DNA from: Cliona cf. orientalis | Lineage: Eukaryota; Porifera; Demospongiae; Clionaida; Clionaidae | Length of the DNA: 64,000 bases | Direction: 5' to 3' | NCBI GenBank assembly: GCA_963930775.1 | Contig: OZ005695.1 | Coordinates: 2,976,001-3,040,000 of the forward strand | Shown here: piece by piece, positions 22,201 to 32,530 of the stretch | Layout: each line of letters opens with the position of its first letter | How positions within the stretch are numbered: the first letter of the stretch is position 1 | Notes under the pieces: model-generated | Database searches by the model: none | Seen by the model: only the letters and a program-made list of their open reading frames with translations | What the model was told of the DNA's origin: nothing | Translations under genes and position numbers: made by a program

Positions 22201-25200
22201 ATTATCATAATAAATGCAAATGAACAAAAAAATGGATTGAAACAAGATGATTTGTGACAAAATTGTCTCACAAACACGAATAATAATAGTTTAATGGTCT
22301 TGGTGGTGAGCTGCTGACCACGTGGCTTGTATCTCAAGTAGGCAAAGTGGTTATGCTCAAGTAGTTTGTGGCTTATAAGGTAAGCTATTGTGCCAACATC
22401 AGTGGCGGCTTAGATCCTAAGCTGTAATTCCTACTCAAAGGATCTGAGCCACTCTCCACTTACATGTAGCGCTATTCTGAGCTTAAAATCTAAGCCAGAG
22501 CCATCAGCTTAGGATCTAAGCCAACCTCGGCTTAGGATCTAAGCCACCATCAAGCCAGCGCCATAAATAGGATCTAAGTTACCCTCTGCTTAGGATCTAA
22601 GCCAATCATGATTTAATTCTAAGCAGAGGTTGGCTTAGATTCTACGCTGAGGGTGGCTTAGATCCTAAGCTGATGGCACTGGCTTAGATTCTAAGCTGAA
22701 AATGGCTAAGCGGATTGAGAGTGGCTTAGATCCTAAGCGGAGGGTGGCTTAGATCCTAAGCTGATGGTGCTGGCTTAGATTCTAAGCTAAGCGAAGGTTG
22801 GCTTAGATCCTAAGCGGAGGGTGGCTTAGATCCTAAGCTGATGGTACTGGCTTAGATTCTAAGCTAAGCGGAGGTTGGCTTAGATCCTAAGCCGAGGGTG
22901 GCTTAGATCCTAAGCTGATGGCACTGGCTTAGATTCTAAGCTGAAAATGGCTAAGCGGAGAGTGGCTTAGATCCTAAGCCAAGTGTGGCTTAGATCCTAA
23001 GCGGAGGGTGGCTTAGATTCTAAGCTGATGGTACTGGCTTAGATTCTAAGCTAAGCGGAGGTTGGCTTAGATCCTAAGCTGATGGTACTGGCTTAGATTC
23101 TAAGCTAAGCGGAGATTGGCTTAGATCCTAAGCTGATGGTACTGGCTTAGATTCTAAGCTAAGCGCAGGTTGGCTTAGATCCTAAGCCACCCTCGGTTCT
23201 TTAAAGTGTAAATTTTTACAGAATCCGGAAAAAAAATATTCCGGATCTTAAATGGATACTGTTAAATGGAGAGTATACAATAGTATCCAATCACCCCACA
23301 TTTTTCTGAGGTCTCCCGGCACATGTGTGTGCAGTGTGTACCAGGCCCTTTCTCCTCCTGGGGCCTGGGAACAAGGCTAGGCAATTCCTTACCAACCACC
23401 AATTTAGACCATCAAATCTAATCCCCATCAATACTTCCAGCCACTGTATACAATGTCATAATAATAATGCATGGTGTAGTTATTCATTAATTTTACAAAT
23501 CAAGTATGGAAGAAGCAGCCTCCTCTCCAGGCTCCCCAAGCTTTCTCAATGAACGCGGCTAACTATGACTATTCATCTTATGAAGGTTGGAGATGAGCTA
23601 CTGAAATTAACTGACACTTACCTGGTTCTGAATCTGCACCTTCAGGATCACTGTGTCCTCGTTTCCTTCCAGTACCTTGTGGTTCTGTAGTGGTCATATC
23701 TGCAAATTGTACTGTAGATAATCGCATCCTGACATGATATTGTATAGCCTATGTCCTATGCATACTTGACTAGTTTTTCAATACTATATACCTGAGTCAT
23801 AGTGTCTGTAAATGGTGAAGGTGTTGTGGAGATCTTTAGCACCACTTAATGTCACTAAATGTTTCAGGGTGGTAGGTTGCTCTGTTTCACACCTGGCCAT
23901 CAGTTGACACGATGGAATGCGTTTTCCTTTTTCAAAGTTATCTACCTCCTTTTTCTCAATCTGTAAAAGTTTTCCATATAAAAATGTACACATACCCACT
24001 CCCCTACATAGATTGATATTATAACAAAAATCTATAATCTATCCCTATCAAAACTGTAGGTGTATGCAGTTTTATCAACAGAATTGGTAACAGCTGAACA
24101 TACCACAGGAGGTCCCAGTGCTGTGATTCTCCAGGCCTCATCACTTGTTGTGATTCCCTCTGGAGGAATATCCAGTCTGATCAAATTCTGATCTCTTTCA
24201 AATTCAAGTCGCTGATCATGTCCCAGGGTGGCATTTATTTTTCGATAATATTTGCGGATAATCTGTAGGTGTAAAAGATATATTTACACATTAGGCCACA
24301 CAAAATAAATTTAAGTTAACTATCATGACCACAAAATAGTAGGATTGGTCCGTCGGTCGGGCAGATGATAATTTAACCAAAGAATTTGATTACAAATGCC
24401 TAGTATGTATTCCAGCTAGAGGAGGTTGGTCACTATACCTTGTTATGTACTTTGGTATTCCAAACTATGGTGAAGTGAATCTTGTGGCTTTTGTTCTCTT
24501 CACTATAATGAGTGCTAGCACTGTATTCTCTGTCTTCTGCACCTTCCTCACCGACTCCATATCCAGAAAAGCTATCTAGTTCAATAAATCCGTAGGAGCT
24601 ATGACATGAAAAATTGCCCGCCACAGTTTCAAAATTAATCCTTTCTTCACCACGATCCATGGAGCTGGCTTTCACAAAACACAACTGTGATGCACCTTCT
24701 GGTTTAGCACAGTGTTGAACTTCGAGAGTCAGCGGTCGAGAGAACCGGCATTCAGGAACACACTCCATCCAATAAACTGCACTAACGAGATGGGTATCCT
24801 GGGGTAATTGATAATCTCCCATAATGGTGGCTTTAATGTGGATGCTACACTGCTGTAGGTTGGTGGGTAGAGAGTTCTCAGGGATGTAAAGATTCAGACC
24901 ACATTCATCCCAGGAGAAGAGCTGCTCAGAGTTTGTCACTAGTACTGATGTCTCAGCTACGAGATGTTCTGTGCACAAAAGAACAAACACAATAATGTAT
25001 ATAATAATATTATAGCTCTCTAGACCATGTCACATACTATAATAATATATGCACACTATATAGCACGACCTCTGCTATAATGGAATGTCCATGAATGTAT
25101 GGTATACAAGCATTGGGTGATTATTAATCAATTCACGACAATGAAAGTACCACAGAATCCCGCAAAAACCTTTTTGCATGCCAGCATTGGGCTAAACTGT

Positions 25201-27508
25201 TGCCTTCCCCTCGCCCTAGAGCCTGGGTATACGAGGCTAGCTAAACTGGGGAGGGGCATATGTGCGAGACTGTGACATTTCTTATTAATTTGATGACAAT
25301 TATCAACCAAAAAATGCCACGTGGCGTGCATTTTGTGGCTGTTTGATGGGCAAAACTCAAGAAAATAATATTATGACATGAATGGTTAGTGTGCAAGCTG
25401 TAGATTCAGGCTTTTGGACTCAAATATATACCTTTTGCAATCAGATGGGGTGGGGGAAGGTATGAGACATAACTACAGGGGGGGGGGCAATTGTGGGATT
25501 CTATGGTATTATAAAATGTGCGCAACATACCTGTAATATCCTGGTCACTGGTCTGTTGCACAATAGACACTGATGATGACATCTGCTTGAATGCAGTATA
25601 TTTGGTAGGATAAGGGCTTTTGGGTGGGAGTGGGGATGGCTGAGCTGGACTGGGAGGGAGGCTAAACTCACTACCAGCAGGACTGAGGACACCCGGTGAT
25701 GGAGCAGGGCTGAGAGCAGATCCTGGACTGGGGGCACTCATCCAGCTAGGAGCAGGGCTGGGTCCACTACCCCAGCTAGCATATCCGCTCTCCACAGAGC
25801 TAGGGCCAGGAGTAGGGGCATAATAGGGACTTGGAGGCTGAAGAGTTTTACCAGCAGATCTTGTCATTTGAGTGGTTGATGTTTGTGCAGCTGATGGTTT
25901 ACTTTCTTGACTCACTACCATCCTCTTTCTTTCTTCACTTTGAAGGAGTTCAATTATTTCATTATGGCCACCAAACTGTGCAAACAATAAAGCATTCCAT
26001 CCATCTCTGTCTTGCAGTTTTGGATTGGCTCCGTGTTCTAACAGAATCTTAGCTACTTCCATGTCGCCATTTTGACATGCTATAATCAAAGATGATAGGC
26101 CATCATTCATTTGATGGTTTATTTGAGCTCCATAAGTTATTAGATTTTTTACAATGTCTACACTTCCACTGAGACTTGCACTCATTAGTGCTGACCATCC
26201 ATTAATCTTCAAAGCATTCACATTAGCTCCACTATTTAACAATAGTTTTGCTATTTCCGTATGTCTGTACTGACTTGCACACATCAAAGCAGAAAATCCA
26301 TCCTTCAAGCGAATGTTCACATCTGCTTTGTATTGAATCAACATTTTAACAGTTTCTACGAATCCATTCTGCACTGCATACATAAGAGCTGACCATCCAT
26401 CAGTGGTTTGCATATTCATATTAAGTCTTTGTTGAAGCAAGTGCCTGGCTGTTTCAGTATGTCCTTTTTGACAAGCGATCATTAGAGGTGACATGTTTTG
26501 TCTCAGCATAAATGCTTCGTGTTCTGATATGAGTTTAGCTATTTCAAAATGCCCATACTGATTTGCAAACATAAATGCTGATCTTCCACTGTTGTGTCGC
26601 AGATTAATGTCTGCTCCATGATTTAGCAAATAATTAACTGTTTCTGAGTGTCCTTTCTCACTTGAAATGGTTAAAGCTGAAGCTCCATCATCACACTGCA
26701 TATTAATAATAGCTCCATATTCTAGTAACAGTTTGGCTGTTTCCGTCTGCCCTTTTAGACACGCAACATATAAAGCTGAAGCTCCATCCTTTCGTTGCAT
26801 GTTAACATTAGCTCCATGATCGAGCAATAATTTGGCTGTTTCTGTATGTCCGTTTTGACTTGAAATGTTCAAAGCTGAAGCCCCTTCATTACTTTGCATG
26901 TTGACATTAGCTCCACAGTCAAGCAATAATTTGGCTATTTCTGAATATCCATATGCACTTGAAGTGTACAAAGCTGAAAACCCTTTGATACTTTGGATGT
27001 TAACATTGGCTCCATGGTCGAGCAATAATTTGGCTGTTTCTGTATGCCCCTCTTGACTTGAATGCATTAAAGCCAACCATCCATTATTTTTTTGCATGTT
27101 GACATTAGCTCCATTGTCTAGCAATAACTTTACTATTTCTGTGTGTCCATTAAGACTTGAAAGCATTAAAGCCGACCATCCTTCACTTTGTTGCATGTTA
27201 ACATTAGCACCATCTGAGTCCAACAGTAGCCTAGCAATAGTTATGTGGCCTTTCCTACAGGCTACCATTAATGCAGACTCACTGCAGCTGTCTAGTCCAT
27301 TACATAAATTAACTTGTGCTTGATACTGTAGTAGCAACTGGGCGACTCGAAAGTGTCCACGCCATGCTGCTCTATATAGAGCGCACTGCAGATTTTCATC
27401 TTTCTGGTCGACATCTGCTCCTCGTTCCAGTAGCCTCTTCACTGTTTCAAAGTCTCCTCGATCGCTTGCTGAGACCAACAGAGACGACGATCGATACATG
27501 GACGCCAT
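12929..27508 (-). CDS. Gene B: complete ANK-ZU5-Death protein (1,083 aa)
   Basis: Six exons on the minus strand: 27508-25531, 24968-24439, 24262-24104, 23960-23792, 23699-23622 and 13266-12929. Lengths of 1978, 530, 159, 169, 78 and 338 nt add to 3,252, divisible by three, with no internal stop and GT/AG at each border. Domain order: about 16 ankyrin repeats (residues 1-523), P/S-rich tail, ZU5, post-ZU5 module, basic linker (GTGRKRGHSDPEG), then PKRSR and a C-terminal Death domain. Ankyrins share the order ANK-ZU5-UPA-Death; PIDD and UNC5 share ZU5-UPA-Death. A role as a death-fold signalling adaptor is inferred. The last intron is over 10 kb because it holds a 9.7-kb foldback element; all other introns are under 600 nt. 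This is the best candidate in the window for a functional member of the family. Confidence 0.85.
13650..14400. repeat. Left-arm palindromic satellite (CTTAGGATCTAAGCC)
   Basis: About 30 short units alternating CTTAGGATCTAAGCC with ACCCTCCG or CAGTACCATCAG spacers. The core GCTTAGATCCTAAGC is itself a near-perfect palindrome, so each unit can fold alone and the whole arm can pair with 22,380-23,205. Confidence 0.92.
14930..17700. repeat. Left-arm array of ~190-bp units
   Basis: Units carry CTAGAGTGGTGTAAACAGT, TGTGTGTGAGGATGAGCATT and TTTGTACACCCCACACTTTC. Successive CTAGAGTGG landmarks fall near 15,006, 15,194, 15,378 and 15,567, a spacing of about 190 bp. A second unit type in the middle carries GGCGATGTGGTTGAGGCATG. 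Open frames across it are by-products of the repeat. Confidence 0.88.
17700..18590. other. Unpaired centre of the foldback element
   Basis: Not part of either arm. It contains an unrecognised 91-codon plus-strand frame (17,906-18,181) without domain features, several ACATGTAC-type self-complementary words, and a CCTAACC/CCCAAAC-rich stretch followed by a CA-rich tract. Confidence 0.5.
18361..18462. repeat. Telomere-like C-rich repeat and CA tract
   Basis: Starts AAATCAAATCCAAACCTAAC and continues as seven or so CCTAACC/CCCAAAC heptamers, then ACACACAC. It resembles degenerate telomeric-type repeats but has a 6-7-bp mixed period. Confidence 0.7.
18590..22090. repeat. Right-arm array of ~190-bp units (inverted)
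   Basis: Reverse-complement units of the left array: ACTGTTTACACCACTCTAGA, AATGCTCATCCTCACACACA, GAAAGTGTGGGGTGTACAAA. The array is longer than the left one (about 3.5 against 2.8 kb), so the arms are not mirror copies unit for unit. Confidence 0.88.
22380..23205. repeat. Right-arm palindromic satellite
   Basis: GGCTTAGATCCTAAGCGGAG and GGCTTAGATTCTAAGCTAAG units, inverted relative to 13,650-14,400. Confidence 0.92.
23263..23621 (-). other. Remaining intron sequence of gene B
   Basis: Noncoding intron between the foldback element and the linker exon. No feature recognised apart from the right-hand TA. Confidence 0.5.
23622..23699 (-). CDS. Basic linker exon of gene B
   Basis: 78 nt, phase 1 to 1: DMTTTEPQGTGRKRGHSD then PEGADSEP. 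Together with PKRSR of the next exon it gives two basic clusters about 20 residues apart, which resembles a bipartite nuclear signal. Close copies occur at 36,401-36,478, 47,802-47,870 and 52,040-52,120. Confidence 0.75.
23792..24262 (-). CDS. Post-ZU5 exon pair of gene B
   Basis: Exons 24262-24104 and 23960-23792, with the same lengths (159 and 169 nt) and phases as in genes A and C. They read IRKYYRKINATLGHDQ-like text and IEKKEVDNFEKGKRIPSCQ, then GAKDLHNTFTIYRHYDS. No stop. Confidence 0.75.
24439..24968 (-). CDS. ZU5 exon of gene B
   Basis: 530 nt, acceptor GTGCACAG, donor GTATAG. It carries the ZU5 core GLNLYIPENSLPTNLQQC, LPQDTHLVSAVYWMEC and RPLTLEVQHCAKP. Phase 1 entry completes Glu from exon 1; it ends in phase 0. 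Confidence 0.86.
24969..25530 (-). other. Intron 1 of gene B
   Basis: Noncoding; largely filled by a decayed MITE at 25,150-25,507. Confidence 0.6.
25150..25507. mobile_element. Decayed CCGTAGAATCCCGCG-type MITE
   Basis: Left end CCACAGAATCCCGC, right end GTGGGATTCTATGG, inverse of each other and close to the intact element at 43,279-43,735. A related remnant lies in intron 1 of gene A, so the insertion predates the A/B split. Confidence 0.65.
25531..27508 (-). CDS. Exon 1 of gene B: about 16 ankyrin repeats plus P/S tail
   Basis: 659 codons plus one base, donor GTATGT. It starts MASMYRSSSLLVSASDRG. The repeats are more diverse than in genes A and C; only three or four match the homogenised NGHTETAKLLLDHGANVNMQ type. 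The P/S tail has SVESGYASWGSG, with Glu in place of the Asp in A and C. The last eight repeats and the tail align closely with A and C, so copy-number change is confined to the middle. Confidence 0.93.
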
Positions 27509-27690
27509 AATTATAAATAATTTAATCCGTGATGAAGCTAGCTGGCTGACCAGACCTGTCTGACCAGGTCAGTGCACCTCCAAGCGGGCGGTGTATTGGC
27601 CCACAATCTATCGACGCGGTCTCTTAGATTAGTCCTCACTATGATATATATATATCTCTTTCTTCTTCCAGACAGCGCAAGTATTGGTCA
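27509..27690 (-). promoter_or_regulatory. Conserved upstream block of gene B (possible promoter)
   Basis: Contains GACCAGGTCAGTGCACCTCC, AAGCGGGCGGTGTATTGGCC and the CGGTCTCTTAG...TCCTCACTATGATAT segment also found upstream of gene A. Homology to unit A stops soon after CAGACAGCGC. Confidence 0.4.
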
Positions 27691-28202
27691 TGCGGATCAC
27701 TCTGACACAACTATCATGAACAATTAACCAGGTACAAATATGAGCGTGTACTAGTAGGGATAATCCAATAAAAAATGAAACCTTATAAATGCTGTGGTTT
27801 TTAAATATTACATAAATCTATAACTTATTCTGAGCACACTGGTGCAAGTTTTAGCTTCATATCTTATTCCTAGCTGGAGTTATGAACAAATAAAAAAAGT
27901 TGAGTATGCTTTTTTACTTTACGGAAATAATAGCAAATTCCAATATATACATTGCATGGCACCGAAGGTGGTAAAAAATCATGAAATTTTGTTTTCCCAT
28001 AACTTTTGATAGGAATTACATATGAAGATGAAACTTGCACCAGTGTGAATGAGATATAGAAGCCTATTTGATGGCACCAAAGAGAACAAGAAAGCATTCA
28101 TACATAATGTAATTTACACAACTAATAATTCAAGGCTCATAGAGTATACGTAAGTCAGAAAATACTGTAACTGTCATAAAAAAGGAGCAGCTGTTCACGT
28201 AG
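27691..28202. other. Intergenic, no gene seen
   Basis: AT-rich, no repeats recognised except a loose inverted pair, TGGTGCAAGTTTTAGCTTCAT and ATGAAACTTGCACCA (27,840-28,045), which may be a small hairpin element. Confidence 0.4.
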
Positions 28203-29323
28203 TTATCCAATGATGTCAAGGTCACCATTATCAATATCAGTATACAAGTTAAGTGACAATACTTCCTGCTCACCATCATACTGCACATTGAACCACTCGG
28301 TTGTGCCCGGAACAACACTCAGTATACGACCAGTATACCATTGCTCAGTACCATCTGGATTGCACCATCTGTGCCTTATCCTCCTTCCAACTAGACTTTC
28401 TTGATTTAAGGATGTAAGTAGATTGGTAGGTACTTGAGTACAGTGTTGAAGCAATACGTATGCAGCATCCAGAGCTGATGACAATTCTATGATTTTACCA
28501 TTCAAATGTTTACTCTGAGCATCAAAATCACTTTCAATTTTTGTCACAGACAATTTCAGTTGTTCCATATCAGATTGAAGATCATGTAAGCGTTTGTTTG
28601 CATTGAACAAATTCACTCGATTTCGCTCGGCACCCTTATGAGACTCAGTGAGTTTGTCTTCCAGCTGTACTATCTTGTCTGTTTTTTCTTGCACTTCCTC
28701 TTGAAGAAGTGACAGTTGAGACTGTGATTCTTCAAGCTTCTTGTCTCTACGGCTCAATTTCTTGTTAATATTACGGATGCTTAACTGGCGAAGTTTGTCT
28801 GTCAGTAGATCTGTTTTTGTTTGTTGATCATCCAGTTGCTGTTTGGCAACATGTAATTCTTGAGCATGCAAGCTCACTATTGACTGTTGTAAGCACTTCT
28901 AGTTCAAGGGCCTGGGAGCCACTCCTACTTGATTCAGCAGATAAATCAGAAGTAAATTTCCCACATTCAGTCACATGACATTGTGATGAAGAAAAATGTT
29001 CCTTGCTCATTAATTCCTCTATTAAACTTGGAGTGCTCCTTGTTTCTTTTCAGCTCAGCTCGCTTCTTATCCAATCGAGAAAGGCTTACTTTTAGGGATG
29101 CAAGGTTTATGTCATCTTCTCCCTTCAGTTGTACAATCCACTGGTGAAAAATATCCCAAGATATATCATTCTCCTTACGAAAGTCATTGAGCTCTGAGAG
29201 TACACCTTTTGTCAGAGCTCCTTTGGTAAGCTTCTTTAGCTTTAGCTTACGTGAAGAGAGAAGCGTATCACAAAAAATACCCACTTGTTTACAGTGTGGA
29301 CCAGGATATGCAAACGCTGCCAT
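28203..29323 (-). CDS. Coiled-coil protein with Tudor-like C-terminus
   Basis: Three minus-strand frames joined end to end: 29323 to about 29,000 (MAAFAYPGPHCKQVGIFCD), about 29,010-28,870 (CHVTECGKFTSDLSAESSRS) and 28,877-28,203 (LHVAKQQLDDQQTKTDLLTD, then a long coiled coil, then VGRRIRHRWCNPDGTEQWYT and EWFNVQYDGEQEVLSL, stop). The C-terminus resembles a Tudor/royal-family beta barrel, which often reads methylated histone or arginine marks. Without the two frame changes this would be a ~370-residue protein. The changes may be frameshifts (at 28,870 the text fits a one-base insertion) or tiny introns. An acceptor-like ACTATAG lies just before the ATG. The gene is absent from units A and D, so it inserted into unit B between TMF copy 2 and gene B. 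Family not identified by name. Confidence 0.6.
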
Positions 29324-29735
29324 CTATAGTAAACAATCTGACATAAAATGCTGTACTGCACACATTCATGCATGGAATATGGCCCTATCATGTGGTGCAT
29401 GACGTCACACACTGACGCACATATGCCCCATAATAAATTGCTACACATACTCAGCCATGCACTAGACTATGCATGATGCAGGGTACTAGTTGTCTGTTCT
29501 GAGTATCAGTGCTATTTCCGGGAGGGGAAAGCCAAATTTCATAACAAATGCAGAGTGCTACTTTATGAAGTTGAGGCTGCTGATTCGATCTGTGAGTGTT
29601 TCACAGCTCGATCTCGTCACTCTACCATCAAAACAACTGTATATCTCCCCATATTTAAGCGCAAACATTGTCATCGGTACATTTTTACACAAAACAGATG
29701 GAAAATTCAAATTCAGCTACTCAACTTACCCTAGA

Positions 29736-30007
29736 AAGCACTCACATGCAGTAGAAGCACGCGGGTTCACAAACGCAAACTGGTAATGGTCGGTGCCACG
29801 CATTCCCATAGACGCGCGCGTAAAAATTTTTCCCCCTAGTAAATATATTGCGTTTTCGCGTTGCAAAGATTGAAACAGCTCTATATCAGGAAATACTTGA
29901 CCGATTTTCGCGGAACAAAATTTATACAGATCTGCGTACACTCTACCTTCTTTAAATCGCTGAGGTGAAGGTACTGCTATAATTTTTTTATACAAGTACG
30001 CCTGCAC
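29736..30007 (-). other. Possible upstream exon (90 codons) with good donor
   Basis: Minus-strand frame MQAYLYKKIIAVPSPQRFKE ... CECFL ends at a strong donor GG|GTAAGT. Joining it to the acceptor at 29,324 puts the next exon out of frame (phase 2 to 0), so if real it is 5' untranslated or belongs to another transcript. No domain recognised. Confidence 0.3.
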
Positions 30008-30390
30008 ACAAAAGGAGCATGAAAACTGGAGGTTGGATATCGCTAGTAGCTACTAGACCTAAATCACATGCATAATTATGATATTCATAAACCACAGACC
30101 AAACTGAAAGTTGTTACTAAAAATAGAAAATCATGCCGATTATTGTTCAGTACAGTAGTCTTCACTGAATCTAAATGATAACAAAGAAGGATAAATTGAT
30201 TATCTATGCAGACTACAAAATCCTTACCTGTTGTCTATACATTGTTTTCAAGTCGTTGATGTCTAGTTTGAGTTCCTCTGCCTCTTCTGCCTTCTCTCCA
30301 TACATCTGAAGCATGGCCTCGTGCTTCCTCTCCACTTCCTGGAAATGACAATGAAAATTCATAATAACAGCAAATCCCTCTATAAGGACA

Positions 30391-30593
30391 ATCCTGAAAC
30401 CAGCGTGCCACCGGACCGAACTGAAACTGTACTGCGCTATCGAATTCTTCTCTGTGATTGAAGAAACTTGTCACTATGGAGGTCGAGAACCACCCTCGGA
30501 CGTAGACTGTGTACCGAACTATAATGACGATCTTTACCACATACACCACTTTCACTATGCAGCTACTGAGGGCATGGTCAAGTTTTCATACTG
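30391..30593 (+). other. Coding-like remnant on the plus strand
   Basis: Plus-strand text reads VIEETCHYGGREPPSDVDCV and NDDLYHIHHFHYAATEGMVK without stops and without an ATG. It sits in the intron of TMF copy 2 and is absent from copies 1 and 3. It may be a captured exon or transposon fragment; not identified. Confidence 0.3.
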
Positions 30594-30611
30594 AGCCCTT
30601 GATACTACTGT

Positions 30612-30831
30612 ATCCGATCTAATTAACGCGCCTCTCTAATAGATGCGCCACCTTGGCCTGAAGTGCAATTTTCACGCTCTATTTAAATGCTCCCACCCAC
30701 GCGTCCCTATACTTTTGTACAAATTTTGCGTGCCACCTGGTCGTGAAGGATATTTTTCACACTCTAATGGCGCGCCACCCAGCACTCGTAATTATTTTTT
30801 CATGGCGCGTTAATTAGATCGTATACGGTAT
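30612..30831. mobile_element. MITE with TACTGTATCCGATCTAATTA ends
   Basis: Left TACTGTATCCGATCTAATTA followed by ACGCGCC; right GGCGCGT then TAATTAGATCGTATACGGTA. Present only in TMF copy 2, so inserted after the segmental duplication. Confidence 0.75.
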
Positions 30832-31194
30832 ATATATATATATTATACTAGCACGGGTATAGGTCTCACTTTGGCACACATTGTATATCACGCTACCCTA
30901 GAAACCAGGAGCTTTCAATGTTGCACAATGAACGAGGGACTGGAAGGTGACATCACATGCAGTGTTCTAAATTCAAGGCATGATGAGAGGGCATAGTTTG
31001 GGTGGAGCCTGTGGCCACATCAAAGCACATGGATTATCCCTATTCCCACATCAAAGGAAACTCTGTACTGAAGCGACGTGCCTTAGGTATGTTAGGGAGA
31101 ACACTGACATGATATAATAGTGGCTTTGCTAAACTACATGTATCAGTTAAATGGCTGTATCGTGGACTCTCTGACTAGCAGGTTGGGAGTTATA

Positions 31195-31396
31195 CTGTAT
31201 AGCCGGAAAAAATTGGCAGGGAATTAAATTTGGCAGTTTGGCGGTCTATATTACAACCGCCAAATTTCCTACTCACATATATGTGTATGGTGATCCCGTA
31301 CCGAACCGCCAAATTTATATCCGCCAATATTCTTGTAATAGCGATTTTGGGCTCAACCGCCAAATTTTAATTCCCGCCAATATTTCTGGCTAGAAT
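31195..31396. mobile_element. CCGTATAGCCGG-type MITE, decayed right end
   Basis: Internally matches the intact copy at 63,493-63,709 (AACCGCCAAATTT and GCGATTTTGGGCTCAACCGC). Its right end is degenerate (TTTCTGGCTAGAATAG). Found only in TMF copy 2. Confidence 0.8.
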
Positions 31397-32530
31397 AGAA
31401 AAGCTACAACTGTCTTGCATAATTGTACATACGTGTAACTTTTGCTTCAGAGATGGGATATTTGTGTCGACTTCATTCTTGAGTGTTTCATTCTGAGCTG
31501 ATAGGTTAGCCAAGTCCTCTGCCATGGCAGCTCGAGAACGCTCCAGCGAACCAACCAAATTCTGAAACAACAAATACTCTCAGTTAGCACACTCATAAAG
31601 GAAGATCAATAAAATATTACACATTCATGCAGAAGCTTTGTCCATGGACCTAGGCCAAGAGTAGGTACTCTTGGCCTAGGGCAATGTCACACCAGGCCCT
31701 AATTAATGTATTTCAGCATTATGTACACCATTAAAGCTCTGATATTGGGATGAGGCTAGCCATGCACTGACAGTGACAGTTCAGTGTTACCTACCTGACT
31801 ATTTGCCAGCTCTCCTTCCTTCTGTTAGAGTAGAGACTGGAGCTGCTCTACCAGTGAGGCAGATGGTGCCACGCCCCCTCGGCTGGTATGTAGTGACATG
31901 TCAGACACACTCCTCCCACCCTCACTGGCAGTATGGAGGGACTTCTCAAGAATATCACTCTACAAAAACAGAGACATAAATGGCAGTGCTGCAACGTTCC
32001 TATGGAAGGTCAGGCTGGACACTAGTATGACATTTGTACATGCAATGTACCTTCTCTTGTGATTCCAGACAAGCCTTTCTACTCTCGGCCTCCAATCTGA
32101 CTCGCTCATACTCCAACTGATGTTCCAACATCTCCTACATGTGAACAGAGTGCTTGACAACTTAGCTTACCGTGAGGCACAATGTGTGTGTGTGTGTGTG
32201 TGTGTGCAATTGTAGGCTTAACAATTGTACATGTACCTTTTCTTTCCTTAGTTCATCCATGGATGGTTGATATGATGTTCAATGTGCTTCTGTCTTTATA
32301 GACTCCTGTATTATTATAAAATAACAGTAAGGAGCACAAGTTCACTCCTACATGGAAATATCGTAAGTTTAGCTTACCTGTGTTGACTTTCCTCTAATGT
32401 CTGTAGTTTAGCTCTTTCCAGCTCCAATGTAGCCAGCAGCTGTGACTTCTCTTGCTTTGTGCTACTCAGCTGAGTCTCAAGAGCTCTCACTCTGGACTGC
32501 AGAGTCATATCTTTCTCCACTGCTCTTTCT

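Larger units (their letters stand above)
13582..23262. mobile_element. 9.7-kb foldback-like element with long inverted arms
   Basis: Tips are exact inverted repeats: ACAGTATCCATTTAAGATCC at the left, its reverse complement at the right, continuing through TTTTTTCCGGATTCTGTAAA and TTTACACTTTAA. A TA dinucleotide flanks both ends (13,580-13,581 and 23,263-23,264), as in Tc1/mariner-type insertion. Inward of the tips each arm has a GGCTTAGATCCTAAGC satellite, then a unique block (CACGTGG...CTCAAGTAGG), then an array of ~190-bp units in opposite orientation in the two arms. The centre (about 17,700-18,590) is unpaired. Long inverted arms built of tandem subrepeats are the hallmark of foldback elements. 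No transposase was recognised, so it is non-autonomous as far as can be seen. It lies in the last intron of gene B. Confidence 0.8.
30150..32530 (-). pseudogene. TMF1: TMF1-like fragment, copy 2, with stop codons
   Basis: Same exon series as copy 1: about 32,530-32,375, 32,310-32,238, 32,134-32,051, 31,960-31,795, 31,563-31,435 and 30,338-30,228. Damage is visible. A TAA replaces AAA in the exon at 31,795-31,960 (QSLL then stop). A TGA arises in the 32,238-32,310 exon (CTTCGA became CATTGA). The 26-codon exon seen in the other copies is missing. The terminal exon reads IQ then stop instead of IEELLSKRR. Three bases are inserted in NEVDTNIPSL. Two MITEs sit in its last large intron. This copy cannot encode the TMF C-terminus. 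Confidence 0.85.
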
